64,000 bases of DNA from Platerodrilus igneus (GCA_036346225.1 JARFIW010000961.1:1392001-1456000), one strand, 5' to 3'; positions 1 through 10,305 are shown, counted from the first letter of the stretch. Program-made: numbers and translations. The notes: generated from the sequence alone by a model not told the origin.

Positions 1-899
1 ATAAACCCTAAACTTCACTTACATTAATTAAATCTAGACTTACGTTTTATACCAACAGCAGAGTTTTATACACACGTATTTCAATCGCGCACTTTTACTG
101 TTTCCCACTTGCAATTTTCAATTAATATGACTTTCACTTATAACTTTCAATTTGACTTCACTAAATTGAAATTTACGTTATACTTTGTTTCAAATATTAC
201 AATTCCTACGTCGATTATGCAATGAACCTTTTATCGGCTTAGGTTCGTTTTATAGACAAATTCGTTTCCTACTTTTATCTTAACCTGTTGGGTTTTATTC
301 GGTGTTGCATGTTATGGACGCTTAATTTCGCACGTACATCAGAGCTTTGTATTATGGAATTTGGTTTATTTGTAGCTTCAACTGCACGAAATCTTAATGT
401 TGTGTCCATACTTTGTTTACATATGCTAGGTTTTAATAAATGTGGCAATTCCTATATTTCAAACGGCACGTACGCTTTCGCCTCAATTCTTTATACTTTA
501 TGAAATATGCCCGCTTTTAAATGTTTGCCTATACAAACTGATATAAATTATATGCGTTTTATTGACTTAGATTACTTACGCAAATGCATCCAAGTTGAAA
601 GAAATTTTATTTTACCTTTATTATACTTTAAATATGACGAATTTTTATTTATTTTGAGCTTAGGAATGTTTTAAATGTCTTAAAATGGATTTGGTTGCGT
701 CCGCAATTATTTGGTTTGATGAATGTGGTTAACTTATTACTGAATGTGCTTCCTTGAATTAACAGTAACTGGTTAGTGATTTTATACAAGGTGATTTGTA
801 TCTGCTATTGTATAGTGAACGAATTATTTACTTTTTATGATTTAAGTGTTTGGTTTTTCTTGATTTTTATAATGTTTACATGAATTATTCCTCCCTTGT
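1..899. other. AT-rich flank without a recognisable gene
   Basis: This is the DNA left of the Polinton insertion. Only short chance reading frames are present and none resembles a protein I know. No RNA gene or repeat boundary is visible. Confidence 0.5.
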
Positions 900-905
900 G
901 ACTTT
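900..905. repeat. Target site duplication, left copy (GACTTT)
   Basis: GACTTT lies directly before the left terminal repeat. GACTTC lies directly after the right one at 17732-17737. Five of six bases agree, which fits the 6-bp duplication made by Polinton integration. Confidence 0.8.
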
Positions 906-915
906 AGTAGTGAGG

Positions 916-1003
916 TAAGGCCGGTCTGAATTCAAAACGGTGTACGCGTATGTTTTTTCTATGTAACATACACGTGCACCGTTTTGAATTCAGACCGGCC
1001 TTA
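916..1003. repeat. Terminal imperfect hairpin inside the left TIR
   Basis: An 88-bp imperfect palindrome starts 10 bp inside the element end. The arm beginning TAAGGCCGGTCTG (916) is matched by the inverse arm ending CAGACCGGCCTTA (1003). The loop is near 954-963. The same structure lies at 17634-17721. Confidence 0.85.
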
Positions 1004-1355
1004 TATACTTTCAATGCAAAATACGTGTGGGCACGTTTTGCAGTCAGACCGGCTTCATATTACTTTCAATAGAACATACGTGTGTGACTTCAAAACGCAC
1101 GTATGTTGAAAAATGTAAGTGCAGAGAAATTGTGTAGCTGTTTTGAATTCGGTTTTCTAGAGAGAAGCTACACGTGCACCGTTTTGAATTTAGACCGGCT
1201 TTATATACTTTCAATGTAAAATACGTGTGGGCACGTTTTGCAGTCAGACCGGCTTTATATTACTTTCAATGGAACATACTTCAAAACACACGTATGTTGA
1301 AAAATATAAGTGCAGAGAAAATGTGTAGCTGTTTTGAATTTGGTTTTCTAGCGAG
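971..1355 (+). repeat. Tandem duplication in the left TIR (period about 200 bp)
   Basis: The block starting CACGTGCACCG at 971 is repeated from 1171. The second copy has lost a few bases around GTGTGTGACTT. The right TIR has one unit only, so the duplication arose after the two ends were last identical. Confidence 0.85.
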
Positions 1356-1591
1356 AAGTTATAAAGTAGGTCAGATGCAAAATATCGCATTCAAGTCAAT
1401 TGTGTTTAATTAAAGTGGATTCTGATTTATGTTTCTTCTACTTATGTTTAGAGGCTGTAAATACACATGGGCCGGTTTCAATTCAAAATGAGTGTTCACT
1501 CTTGTGATAGGTTGAAAAGTAGGATTGCTCCTAATATTCATTTAATTAGTCGAAGTTTACTGCATATATTTACATACCTACATATACAAAC

Positions 1592-2059
1592 ATGTATAAA
1601 ATTGATATTCAGGTATTTAAATACAAGAAAAACGAGTTTGTGTTCAAAGAAATTGCGGTTTTTGACTTGTTGTTAGGTGATGTTTGGCATCAAATTTTTA
1701 AACTGCTAATACAGTCTAGTTGTTTGAGCCAAGATCATATAAAACATAACGACTGGGTGACAAGGAATATTCATGGTCTTTTTTAGGATGAATCTTTAAC
1801 AGCTGGAATGACGTCATCATACATAGCGCTTTATTTGAAGCAAATTATCCGACCCGGTGCAGAAGTATTTGTGAAGGGTCTAGAAAAGAAGAAATTGATT
1901 GAAACCTATCTAATGCAAAACGTTGTAACTGATATGCTTGCACTAGGTTGTACCAAGCTATCGGAGTTAAAAAACAACAATCGTTTAATATATAACATCC
2001 ATTGTTGTAGAAACAGCAATAATAATCTGCAACGTGCAAGCCAAATACCTTTTTATTAA
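1592..2059 (+). pseudogene. Decayed conserved arthropod/Polinton-associated protein, function unknown
   Basis: Two overlapping frame pieces (1592-1786 and 1808-2059) resemble an uncharacterised protein widespread in arthropod genomes and mobile DNA. Visible landmarks are a start block containing IDIQVFKYKKNEFVFKE, a middle WVTRNIHGLF and a later block with VFVKGLEKKKLIE. The reading frame breaks near 1780-1805. Its position just inside the left TIR, transcribed inward, suits an accessory gene of the element. I recognise the family pattern but not its biochemical role. A nuclease-like or RNase H-like fold is only a guess. Confidence 0.5.
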
Positions 2060-2169
2060 AAGAATGGTTTGATAATAATAAAAAACAATAGAAAGATTGT
2101 GCCTGTATTATTTATTTTAATATAATTTTACAATGTTAGCCTTATTAACTATTATTATTATAACAACTT

Positions 2170-3110
2170 CTAGCAAACATTATTTTTATCCATCCAGCTA
2201 TTGTGTACGTTAGAGAAGCCTAACCATTTTACAAAGACTTTATTTCCACTCTTTCTTAGGACTTTTTCTACCAGGTAAATTCCTGGATGTTTAACCTTTT
2301 GCAACTCCGTTTCATAAAATGCACCTTGGATTTCTTTCTCATCTTGATCTTCTAATATATATGTTGTCGGATTGGTTACGTTGACTTTGTTAATATTAAA
2401 AATTTTATTTGACCAGTTTGGCGTGTAACCTTTCGTAAATGCTTCCCTGTGTTTACTAATCCTCACAATGTCTTTAATTGAATATTTTGGTATTTCGGTT
2501 GCAAGTTTGATTTGGGTAAGTGATGATTTAAGAATAGTTTTTTTATTTGATTTATCAACTTTTACAGGTTTGACTCCGATAGTATTGTGAACTGTATTGT
2601 TGTATTGTTTCACAATATCGCTTAAATTTTTTATCCAATTGTAAGAACCGTTCAAGTTAAACAAGCGCCACATTTTTCCCTTTAAAGTTCTAATTACACG
2701 TTCCACAATGCATGCTTTCTTTGTAGAAAAAACAATATAATGGTTTATGCCATATGTCTGCATTAAGGATTGAAAGTGTTTGTTATAATATTCTTTACCA
2801 AAATCAGACTGCAAATTTCTTGGTGGATTTTAAATTTATTTAAAATTGTTTTCATTGCAGCAGTAACATTAATACCCGTTTTACTTTTAAGTGGTACAGC
2901 CCATACGTATTTGGAGAAACAATCAATAACTACTAAAATGTATTTAAATCCTTTGTTTGTTTGCGAATATGGTAGCATTTCAATCAAATTGGTCTGAAGA
3001 AGGTCATTTAAACCTTTTACTATCACTTTGCGTCTCTTGAAATTTATTCTTGCTGGTTTATGAAGCTCATTTACTATATCTTCTTTCACTTTTGATTGAG
3101 CAACTATCAT
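2170..3110 (-). pseudogene. INT: Polinton integrase (rve family) with C-terminal chromodomain
   Basis: Retroviral-type DDE integrase that would insert the element. The 5' piece (2763-3110) has VVIDCFSKYVWAVPLKSK. The 3' piece (2170-2814) has QSDFGKEYYN with the second Asp and ACIVERVIRTLK with the catalytic Glu. The last 40 residues form a chromodomain-like module (YLVEKVLRKSGNKVFVKWLG), expected to bind modified histones and guide targeting. A one-base frameshift near 2815 splits the gene. The first catalytic Asp, usually in a DLVEM-like context, reads Asn here (TNLIEM), so this copy would be dead even without the shift. It ends the leftward gene block after the ATPase and two conserved proteins. 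Confidence 0.9.
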
Positions 3111-3162
3111 AATACTTTTTTTTTTCTAATCAGGATTTATTAAATACAATTAATTAATACTT

Positions 3163-3606
3163 CTATGTTTGAATGTCGAGGGCTCCACTTGCTTTGAAAG
3201 GAACTTTTAATATAAAATCAAGAAACATTGTGGTATTGTTTATAATAGCACCGCTGTCACGAAAGCTGATTACATCCATACGTTTAAGCAAAAATCCTTG
3301 TAACTGTGCAATTACATAATTTTTTTCGTTTATAAAAATTTCAATGTCTTGCGGGTATCCTTTAATATTCCCAATGACTGCTTCCTTATAAGGAAATTCA
3401 TAATTATGTTTAATGTTGAAAATAAGGAATGTCTTGCCACCGTCGAGAAATGTACTAGAATAAAACGTTGCTACTACCGTGTAATGTAGCATATGTAACT
3501 TGTACTCAATCAAGGTTTCAAAACCTTCATTTTTGTTTTTATATTCCTGTTTACTTATATCTATTTTACGGTTATGTAAGTGCCTTCCAAATTTGTCTAT
3601 TGTCAT
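3163..3606 (-). CDS. Conserved Polinton protein of 147 aa, function unknown
   Basis: An intact reading frame that opens MTIDKFGRHLH, a start seen in Polinton and adintovirus genes next to the integrase. The remainder is beta-rich with no catalytic motif that I can identify. It lies between the DRLRLL-type protein upstream and the integrase downstream on the same strand, almost touching the upstream gene (1 bp apart), so it probably shares a transcript or a late-gene programme. A minor virion or attachment protein is plausible by position only. Confidence 0.6.
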   Translation of the reverse strand: MTIDKFGRHLHNRKIDISKQEYKNKNEGFETLIEYKLHMLHYTVVATFYSSTFLDGGKTFLIFNIKHNYEFPYKEAVIGNIKGYPQDIEIFINEKNYVIAQLQGFLLKRMDVISFRDSGAIINNTTMFLDFILKVPFKASGALDIQT

Positions 3607-3607
3607 A

Positions 3608-4635
3608 TCATCTATTCATTTTCGCCTCACGCAATTCTTCAATGATCGAATTTATTTCGTTGCCGTGTTTTGTGTGTCCAGCAGTCTGAGATGAAACTAA
3701 AAGCCGTAATCTATCAACAAGTTTATTGGGATCATTCCAATATAAATAATCTATGGCGTTATTTGATACTTCCATTGACATACCGTCTCCAAGACGCTTT
3801 CTATAGGGTAATGTTCTAGGTCTACGGGGTGTTTGGGGAAGTATGTTTAATGTAGATATTATATTTTTGTATTTATATGAATTATTACCCTGAATTTGTT
3901 CTGTTTCAGAATAATATCTTCTATTAGCATTTGTTCTTTTCACAATATCAATGTACGACTTTAGATCTTGTGATCTGTACCCGACAGGATATTTTTTAAA
4001 CAGTAGTTCGTATAATCCAGGAGTACCTTTATATTTCAAATCATTTATTAGAACATTTTCATCATCCAACGAGAAATTCAAATTGCCTATCATAAGACCA
4101 TTTGAATCAGAGTTAAACCTAATACCATATTTATGATCAAATTCGTTCTTAACATATTTAAACATATTGTAAATATATTCTCGAGGTAGCGGATGTAGCT
4201 GTTCGAGATAATGTGTCATACCAGGTGAATCGGCAAAGCTTTGTATATATTCATGGGCTTCTTGAGCATTTCGATTAACTTCTGCTTCGTATTTATTCTC
4301 AACATCATCATCATCATCTTCCTCTATGGCATCATTTTTTATATTTGGTATATGCTGAGCAATAACCGGCGAATCAGTATAGTCAACGTTCCTTTCTAGC
4401 AATTTAGGTTTAATTTTTTTACACTGCTATGAGGCAGTTCTTCTTCTTTAAATTTGTCTTTCCTTACCACACTTTCACCATCCAGTTTATTAGCAATAGT
4501 TTCTAATGGCGATGTTATGGGTAAGATTGATTCCACTTGGACGACTTCATTATCTTTTAACTGGCGCAATTTGTTTTTTACAATGTTTCTTTTCTTAATT
4601 AAAATTCTTTTAAGTTTTATCGCCTCCTTGTTCAT
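3608..4635 (-). pseudogene. Conserved Polinton protein (DPNKLVDRLRLL type), split by a frameshift
   Basis: The N-terminal part (4396-4635) starts MNKEAIKLKRILIKKR. The rest (3608-4402) contains GTPGLYELLFKK, YKYKNIIS and the C-terminal signature YLYWNDPNKLVDRLRLL followed by AGHTKHGNEINSIIEELREA. These blocks are shared by a Polinton/adintovirus family of unknown function, probably virion-associated. A frameshift near 4400 separates the two parts. An acidic run (EEDDDDD) lies near the start of the larger part. It sits between the ATPase and the 147-aa gene in the leftward block. Confidence 0.7.
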
Positions 4636-4702
4636 TGCCTAAAAAGTTTATTGTAATTAAAAAAAATTCTTCGATACTAACAATACTTGTGTCTCTCAAG
4701 GT

Positions 4703-5390
4703 TTAAATATGTATGAAGTGATCAAAACCTATTCGGTACCTTCCTTGGCCTGGATCACTATCTTTGTCTACAACTAAGAAACCGTATTTGTATTGCCAAC
4801 AAGCAGCATATATTTCACAGAATTTATCAGACTTCATGTCAGTATTGACGTGATCGTCATATATGTGTTTTAAGTTTAAATCATCTTGTTTAAATAAAAC
4901 TAAAAGATTAGCATTATCACGTAGTAAGTGCTTACGTATACGAGTATAAATTGACAAATATAAAAACTGTCTACTTGTTTATGACGCCCCATACTAAAAT
5001 ATTCCCTAATCATACCTTGTTTATCGCAAGCTACATCATCAAAAACATATATAAAATTATTTCGAGCATCAGATGGTGATATAATATTATTAAATCTAGA
5101 AAATGTATAATATTTGATCCCCTTTTTTGGTCGCAGTAGACTTTCAAGGTATTGATACTTTGGTTGATAAAGTGATTTAGAATAAACATATACGTTTTCA
5201 AACTTTAAACCATTAGGATGTTCTATCAACATAATCATAACGTTGGTTTTACCGCAATTTAATGGACCAAATACTAGACATCGAATAGATGAAGGCAGAA
5301 GAACGCTGTTTTTTCTTTTTAGCTAAGGATTGCACGCCAATGTCATTATTGTTTATAGTTAAAGGTGTTGATTGTTTCACAACACGCATG
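4703..5390 (-). pseudogene. ATPase: FtsK/HerA-type DNA packaging ATPase, frameshifted
   Basis: Would pump the element's DNA into a capsid. The Walker A motif (CLVFGPLNCGKTNV) is read near 5275-5232 and Walker B (FIYVFDDVACD) near 5060. The C-terminal part (4703-4957) follows in another frame with LLRDNANLLVLFKQDDLNLKHIYDDHV. The likely ATG is at 5390. The frame shifts at an A-rich run near 5310, just before the P-loop, and again near 4950. Length, about 230 codons, fits Polinton ATPases. It is the first gene of the leftward block and faces away from the phospholipase gene across a (TA)n tract. Confidence 0.88.
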
Positions 5391-5435
5391 TTTGCAAGTA
5401 CTAAATTCGATTGTAAAAAAGTGGATTATATATAA

Positions 5436-5438
<3 letters not shown>

Positions 5439-5500
<62 letters not shown>
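5439..5500. repeat. (TA)n microsatellite in the divergent intergenic region
   Basis: About 31 TA units between the leftward ATPase start (5390) and the rightward phospholipase gene (5584). Any shared promoter should lie here, but the expansion masks it. Confidence 0.95.
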
Positions 5501-5502
<2 letters not shown>

Positions 5503-5583
5503 AAGCGGCGAGTATATAAAGAATCATTAATTCACAATATTTTATTTATTTACTGCACAGCTTGAGAAGACAGTTGTCCGCTA

Positions 5584-6126
5584 ATGATTACCTATAATAA
5601 TTCTAAAACATCTGGGGGCGGACTGTTAAATACTGTAAATAACAATTTATCATTTGAAGCGCATATTCCGGGTTACAAATTTTGCGGTCCGGGTACAAAA
5701 CTAATCAAACGGTTAGCTCGGGGAGACAAGGGAATCAACAAGTTAGACGAGACTTGTAAGGAGCACGATATTGCATACTCTAAAGAAAAGGATCTATCTA
5801 AACTCCATCAAGCAGATTCGAAGTTAGCTCAGTTAGCTACAGAAAGACTAAATTCTGGTGACTCGTCTTTAGGTGAAAAAGCAGCAGCATTTGGAGTAGC
5901 TACCGCAATGAAAGCTAAAGTAAAACTTGGTACGGGTGCCTGTGCATCACTGAGAACAAAAAATATCAGTAAAATAAGAAAACTGATAAAGAAACGTAAA
6001 ATAAGAAGTACGCTAGGTATTAAAAGTATTATCAAACAAGCACGTACAGCTTTAAAATGGGCTAAAGGATCTAATATTATGGGTGTAATCAACATAGCAA
6101 TTAAGGCCGCCAATACAGCAAAATAA
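5584..6126 (+). CDS. Parvovirus-type phospholipase A2 domain protein
   Basis: An intact 180-aa frame. Residues about 29-65 carry a secreted-type phospholipase A2 core: the calcium loop GYKFCGPGTKL, then the catalytic His-Asp in CKEHDIAY and a downstream Asp. This is the arrangement in the unique region of parvovirus VP1, where the enzyme helps the particle leave endosomes. Polinton and adintovirus virion genes are known to include such a domain. The C-terminal half is basic and Ala/Lys-rich (KIRKLIKKRKIRS), suggesting DNA or capsid contact. It opens the rightward virion-gene block, and its small partner follows at 6154. It is one of the few genes here without a break. Confidence 0.85.
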   Translation: MITYNNSKTSGGGLLNTVNNNLSFEAHIPGYKFCGPGTKLIKRLARGDKGINKLDETCKEHDIAYSKEKDLSKLHQADSKLAQLATERLNSGDSSLGEKAAAFGVATAMKAKVKLGTGACASLRTKNISKIRKLIKKRKIRSTLGIKSIIKQARTALKWAKGSNIMGVINIAIKAANTAK

Positions 6127-6153
6127 AAGAAGCATATTAAATCAGCTCGTATT

Positions 6154-6387
6154 ATGTCAATTCCTAAACCAGGAGGTTTTCAACTACTAATACCAATTTT
6201 TTCAGGTACAAGCGTTCTTGGTACTCTTACTGGAAGTGCAGCTGCTGCTGCAAAAGCAGTTTCAGATACTAAAATAGCTAAGGAACAACTAGCGGAAAAA
6301 CAACGTCATAATAAGGCAATGGAGGACATTGCAGTCGGAAACGGCATGTACATCAAACCTTATAAAAAAGGTTTTGGTTTTTTTTAG
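6154..6387 (+). CDS. Small hydrophobic/amphipathic virion-type protein (pX-like)
   Basis: A 77-aa protein with a hydrophobic Gly/Ala segment (GTLTGSAAAAAKAV, residues about 23-36), a charged helix and a conserved tail (MYIKPYKKGFG). Proteins with this tail recur beside the phospholipase and protease genes in Polintons and adintoviruses. They have been compared with small adenovirus core or membrane-active peptides. It is intact, lies 27 bp after the phospholipase gene, and is followed at once by the protease remnant. Role inferred from position and composition. Confidence 0.65.
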   Translation: MSIPKPGGFQLLIPIFSGTSVLGTLTGSAAAAAKAVSDTKIAKEQLAEKQRHNKAMEDIAVGNGMYIKPYKKGFGFF

Positions 6388-6415
6388 CCTCTGCAGAACC
6401 TCAAAGGAACGCAAC

Positions 6416-6780
6416 TTGATTTTACCTAATCGTGCACTAAGCAATGTAAAATTAATAGAGTTTGTTAAGCATTTAGAAGTACCATTTTTCTGTGGAGTGT
6501 TAATGTGAAACAATCTTCCCAAGAAAGTTAATTTAAAAGAATGTGTTAAAATTAATTTAGATGGAATAGAAGGTTTAGGCACGCATTGGACCTCTTATAA
6601 AAGGAACGGTAGTAGCACTATTTACTATGACAGCTACAGAACCTGCGACCGCCAACAAAGTTGATAAGTTATTTGAATAGCGGGGGTAAATGTAAAATTC
6701 TTTATAACTTTAACCAAGAACAATCGTACGGTACTGTGTTTTGCGGACATTTATGCTTACAATTTCTAAGCAGTACATAG
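6416..6780 (+). pseudogene. PRO: Adenovirus-type cysteine protease (maturation protease), broken
   Basis: Too broken to show as one reading frame, but the conserved order is clear: a start block with LPNRALSNVKLIEFVKHL (about 6422-6475), the catalytic-His block GTHW (about 6579-6590), YYDSY, and near the end the catalytic Cys block VFCGHLCLQFL (about 6737-6770). A TGA interrupts it near 6506 and there are shifts or stops near 6660-6700. No ATG is present at the start; TTG lies where it is expected. The family cleaves capsid precursors. It sits between the pX-like gene and the penton gene, its usual neighbourhood. Confidence 0.85.
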
Positions 6781-6799
6781 AACTGCGTATGAAGTTGTC

Positions 6800-7523
6800 A
6801 TGTCGTACACTTTTACTCTAACGGGAAACATTTCAGTTTTAACAAGCAACTTTAATTCGCCTATAAACTTGGATAATGATTCGGAGTACGTATTAGGATT
6901 AACAAATTTTGAGTGTTATAACACAATTCCAAACATAGAAAAAGGAATAAATAAAAAATTTTGATATGGATCTAACGGAGAATTCATAGAAATACCTGAA
7001 GGTGCTTATGAGATTTAATAAATATCTTCAAAAAGCTTTAGGCGATAAAAGATGGCGTGGTCGTATGGAACAATCACAAAGCGCTAGAAAGACGCTAGTG
7101 TATATAGAAATTACAGCTGACAATAATACACTTAAATGTAGTATTAAATGTAGTGAAGATGTGGATTTTACAAAAAAGGATTCAATTGGTTCTCTACTCT
7201 GTTTCAATCCGCGAAAATTGCTAGCATATGCCACGTATCAAGCAGACTACGCGATCAACACTTGTAAAGTGAATGCAGTTTGTAATATTGCAAGTGGATC
7301 CTATTTAGATAGTAAACCAGCCCATGTAATACATGAATTTTTTCCTCAAGTACGTGCAGGTTTTAAAATTATCGAGTGCCCACCTACGATTATATATCTA
7401 CCAATCAGGTCACGTATAATAAATGAAATAATAGTTAAAGTGTTAGATCAAGATGGAAATTTAGTTAATTTCAGAAGAGAACTGCTAACTGTAAGGTTGC
7501 ATTTAAAAAATAATCTGCAATAG
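6800..7523 (+). pseudogene. Minor capsid (penton) protein, single jelly-roll type, broken
   Basis: Forms capsid vertices in the family. The start at 6800 reads MSYTFTLTGNISVL. Landmarks include LTNFECYNTIPN, NTLKCSI, DSIGSLLCF, VIHEFFPQVRAGFKIIE and the C-terminal VDQNGDLV-like block VLDQDGNLVNFR. An in-frame TGA occurs at 6962 (codon 55), and the frame changes between 6965 and about 7030, after which it is open to the TAG at 7521. Total length, about 240 codons, is normal for Polinton pentons. Confidence 0.85.
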
Positions 7524-7525
7524 CC

Positions 7526-9184
7526 ATGGGTATTAAGTGTATTATAGGGATGGCCACGGGCCCGGGCTTTGGCCCGGCCCGAATATCAAGCCGGGCCTCG
7601 GGCCGGGCCGATCAAATTTTTTTCGGGCCCAAGCCGGGCCAAGCACGTGTCGGGCCCGGGCCGGGCCGGGACAGACTGCTCAAGCTTTTCGGGCTTTTCG
7701 GGCTATTCGGGCCGGCCCGAAGTTTATATAACGAAATATACAATTTATTGATTTAGTAAATAATTTCATTTAATGATTTCTTTAGGTGCCTCTTAAACAA
7801 AATTATAATTAACGCTCTTCTTTATATCACTCAGGTACAGTTACACACATATTGGTGTGTCATAATGGAAATAAATCGAAAACGAAAATGATTTGATTTA
7901 AACCGATTTGTCAATTTCAATTTCTTTTTCGATAAGTAAACTTCACTTCTTTCCACTTTTCAAGAACTTTGAAATAGAAATTGTCCGTGTTATATTTAAT
8001 TAATTTGAAGGAGTATTGCAACGTATGTTAATTGAGCTGGTGTATTGTATTATACTTATTAATTAACTTATTATTGTGGCCTCGCACTAAAGATTATTTA
8101 TGAATAAATCAAAACCACTCTGTATATGTATAAATATTTAAAACTGTCCGATTACAAAAAGCCAGCTTAATTAGATTTAATTATTTGAATGTATCTTTTG
8201 TAGAAAATCATACCGAATACAATGCGATTAGCTTTTTATAGCTTTAAATAACAAATGAATATAGAAAATTAAAATGTAAATACTAAATAATATTCTATGT
8301 TGCGGCATTTTTTTTCATAATAATTAAAATTTCCAGTAAAGCATGCGACAAAAAATATTCATAGACAACAAAGTAATGTCTACCTGATACGAGAGACTTG
8401 AATAATCAGTTCTCTGAACGGATGCTAGCACATTCTCGAAATGTAGACCTATACACCAGCAATCTGTAAAATGGAAATTGGCAACGTTCTTTGTTTAGAA
8501 TATGAGGAAACAATATTCAATCAAATTTTGAATACCGTCCTTGAAATATTTTACTATATACTAGTAGTAGTACATGAATTCTAAAATGCATTTTGTTTCT
8601 TAAGGTTGAAGTTTGACGCAAACCACCTTCTATTTTGGATTGCCTGTGCAAGTGTGCATCATCTCCAAATACCTTTGAGATTCTTCGAGGTTAAAATGAT
8701 ACTATAAACTATAATTTATTAAGGTTGATATATTCAACTTTTGTAGAAAAACATAATAATAGTAAAGAAGAATTTTTATACAACTGAAAATACATATATT
8801 AACAAACGATACGTTCCATTTAGATGTTGAAAAATCTATACATCACTTAAGGTTTAGGTACATTCGGCCCGAATCGGCCCTGCCCGGCCCGAAGCCCGGC
8901 CCGAAATTCAAGCCGGGCCTCAAGCCGGGCCGATGCGTTTTAGTTCGGGCCGGGCCGTCGGGCCGGGCCGGAGCAAATTATTTCGGGCCGGGCCGGGCCG
9001 CATCTAAAAGCCCGGCCCGGCTCGGCCCGAATCCATCCCTAAGTGTAATGCACGCAACATGTTAAGAATTGCTATAAATGCTGGAAATTTCAAAGCAATT
9101 GACACTCGATTGATTGTTTCAAGACCGCTAACAACACAAAACCGGCAGTTTCTACAATCGTTAGGACTGCATTTATTTAATTAA
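7526..9184 (+). pseudogene. Tiny conserved gene between penton and capsid, split by a transposon
   Basis: The start ATG at 7526 gives five codons before the insertion. Beyond it, from about 9044, the same frame resumes (NARNMLRIAINAGNF, later SRPLTTQNRQFLQSLG) and ends at the TAA at 9182-9184, eight bases before the capsid ATG. About 50 residues in all. Small genes with this NA..A(I/V)..G(N/D)F and RPLT..NR.FL.SLG pattern occur at this place in other Polintons. Function unknown. Apart from the 1.5-kb insertion the frame is open. Confidence 0.65.
7543..9040. mobile_element. Non-autonomous hAT-like element with GC-rich terminal inverted repeats
   Basis: About 1.5 kb. Left end AGGGATGG at 7546, right end CCATCCCT at 9040. 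Both ends, about 175 bp each, are built of CGGGCC/GGCCCG words, while the core (7740-8860) is AT-rich with no gene. The flanks are 8-bp direct repeats, AAGTGTAT (7535-7542) and AAGTGTAA (9041-9048), the size hAT transposases produce. Because the duplication lies in codons that read through on both sides, the boundaries can be placed to within about three bases. Confidence 0.8.
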
Positions 9185-9192
9185 AAAGTACA

Positions 9193-10305
9193 ATGTATAG
9201 TGAAATACTGAACGTGCGTGAAAAAGTTTACTTCGATAATGCAATTGTTAATATTGAAAAACATACTCATCTACCTTATGCTAACACATCTTTAAACAAT
9301 AATGATGAAATTCGAATCCTTATACAACAACAAGACGTATACACCTTACCATCGAAAAGTATGCTGTACATAGAAGGCAAATTAATTAAAACAGATGGAA
9401 CGCTGTCTCAGACAGCAGAGTTTGTAAACAATGAGGTTTTGCTGCTTTTTGATGAAATTAGATATGAGATTGGTGGTGTCATTGTAGATCGTGTTCGGAA
9501 TCCTGGATTAACGTCTATAATGAAGGGATATGTTTTATATAATAGCAATCAAAGTAAACATTTACAAAACGCTGGATGGTTTCCTATGGATGATTCGCAA
9601 ATAGTTGATGCCAATGGGAATTTTAACGTTGCAATAAACCTTTCAATGGTTCTCGGATTATGCAAAGATTTTAAATAAATTACTTTAAACTTCCGCCATG
9701 AGTTAATTTTACTACGTTCTAGTTTTGATACTAATGCTATAATTAATCCTACACCCGATGAAGAAATAAAAGTTGTTTTAAACAAAGTTTTATAGAAAAT
9801 GCTGCATGTAGCCGTTGATGATACTCAACGAATTAATTTAATAGAATGCGTTACACAAAATCAGGATTTGCATATTCCGTTTAGAGGATGGGAGTTGCAT
9901 AAATATCAACTTCTACAAGAAACGCAACGTCATACATGGAACATGAAAACAACAACACAATTAGAAAAACCAAAATTTGTGAATGTTGGTTTTCAAAGCA
10001 ACCGAAAAAAATAGATACATGAGCAACTACAGTCGTTTTGATCATTGCTATTTAACCAACATGAAACTCTATTTAAATTCAGAAATTTTCCCGTACGATA
10101 ACTTAAACTTGAAGTTCGAGAATAAACAGACTGCGTTGTTATATGAGATGTATGCCCAGTTTCAGCAATCATACTACGAAAAGGAAAATGAGCCGCTTTT
10201 TAATCCTGAAATTTACGAAGTATTGCACCATTAGTAGTCATAGATTGTTCTAAACAAAACAAAGCGTTAAAATCTGGTACTGTCGATATTAGATTAGAAT
10301 TTTAA
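9193..10305 (+). pseudogene. MCP: Major capsid protein (double jelly-roll), frameshifted
   Basis: Forms the capsid shell. The first 161 codons (9193-9678) are open and match Polinton capsid N-termini (TSLNNNDEIRI, then the MLYIEGKL, EIRYEIGGV and LTSIMKGY blocks). The frame then changes near 9675, 9790, 9990 and 10230. The remaining blocks include IPFRGWELHKYQLL and, at the end, a terminal beta strand closing with the TAA at 10303. Total span, about 370 codons, is short for the family (usually over 400), so some sequence may be lost. Last gene of the rightward block. Confidence 0.85.

Larger units (their letters stand above)
906..1490 (+). repeat. Left terminal inverted repeat of the Polinton
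   Basis: This is the inverse complement of 17342-17731. The match starts at the first base and runs to a block containing GGGCCGGTTT near 1470-1490. The left copy is about 195 bp longer because it contains an internal tandem duplication (971-1355). Motifs such as CAGACCGGC and ACACGTGCACC recur inside it. Confidence 0.93.

Noticed and set aside
3951..4136. Plus-strand open frames opposite the integrase, conserved and ATPase genes (2770-4642)
   Set aside because: They are shadows of the minus-strand genes, which carry recognisable family motifs; the plus frames carry none.
7526..7756. Open frames rich in Gly, Pro, Arg and Ala across 7526-7756
   Set aside because: They are translations of the GC-word terminal repeat of the hAT-like element, with low complexity in all frames.
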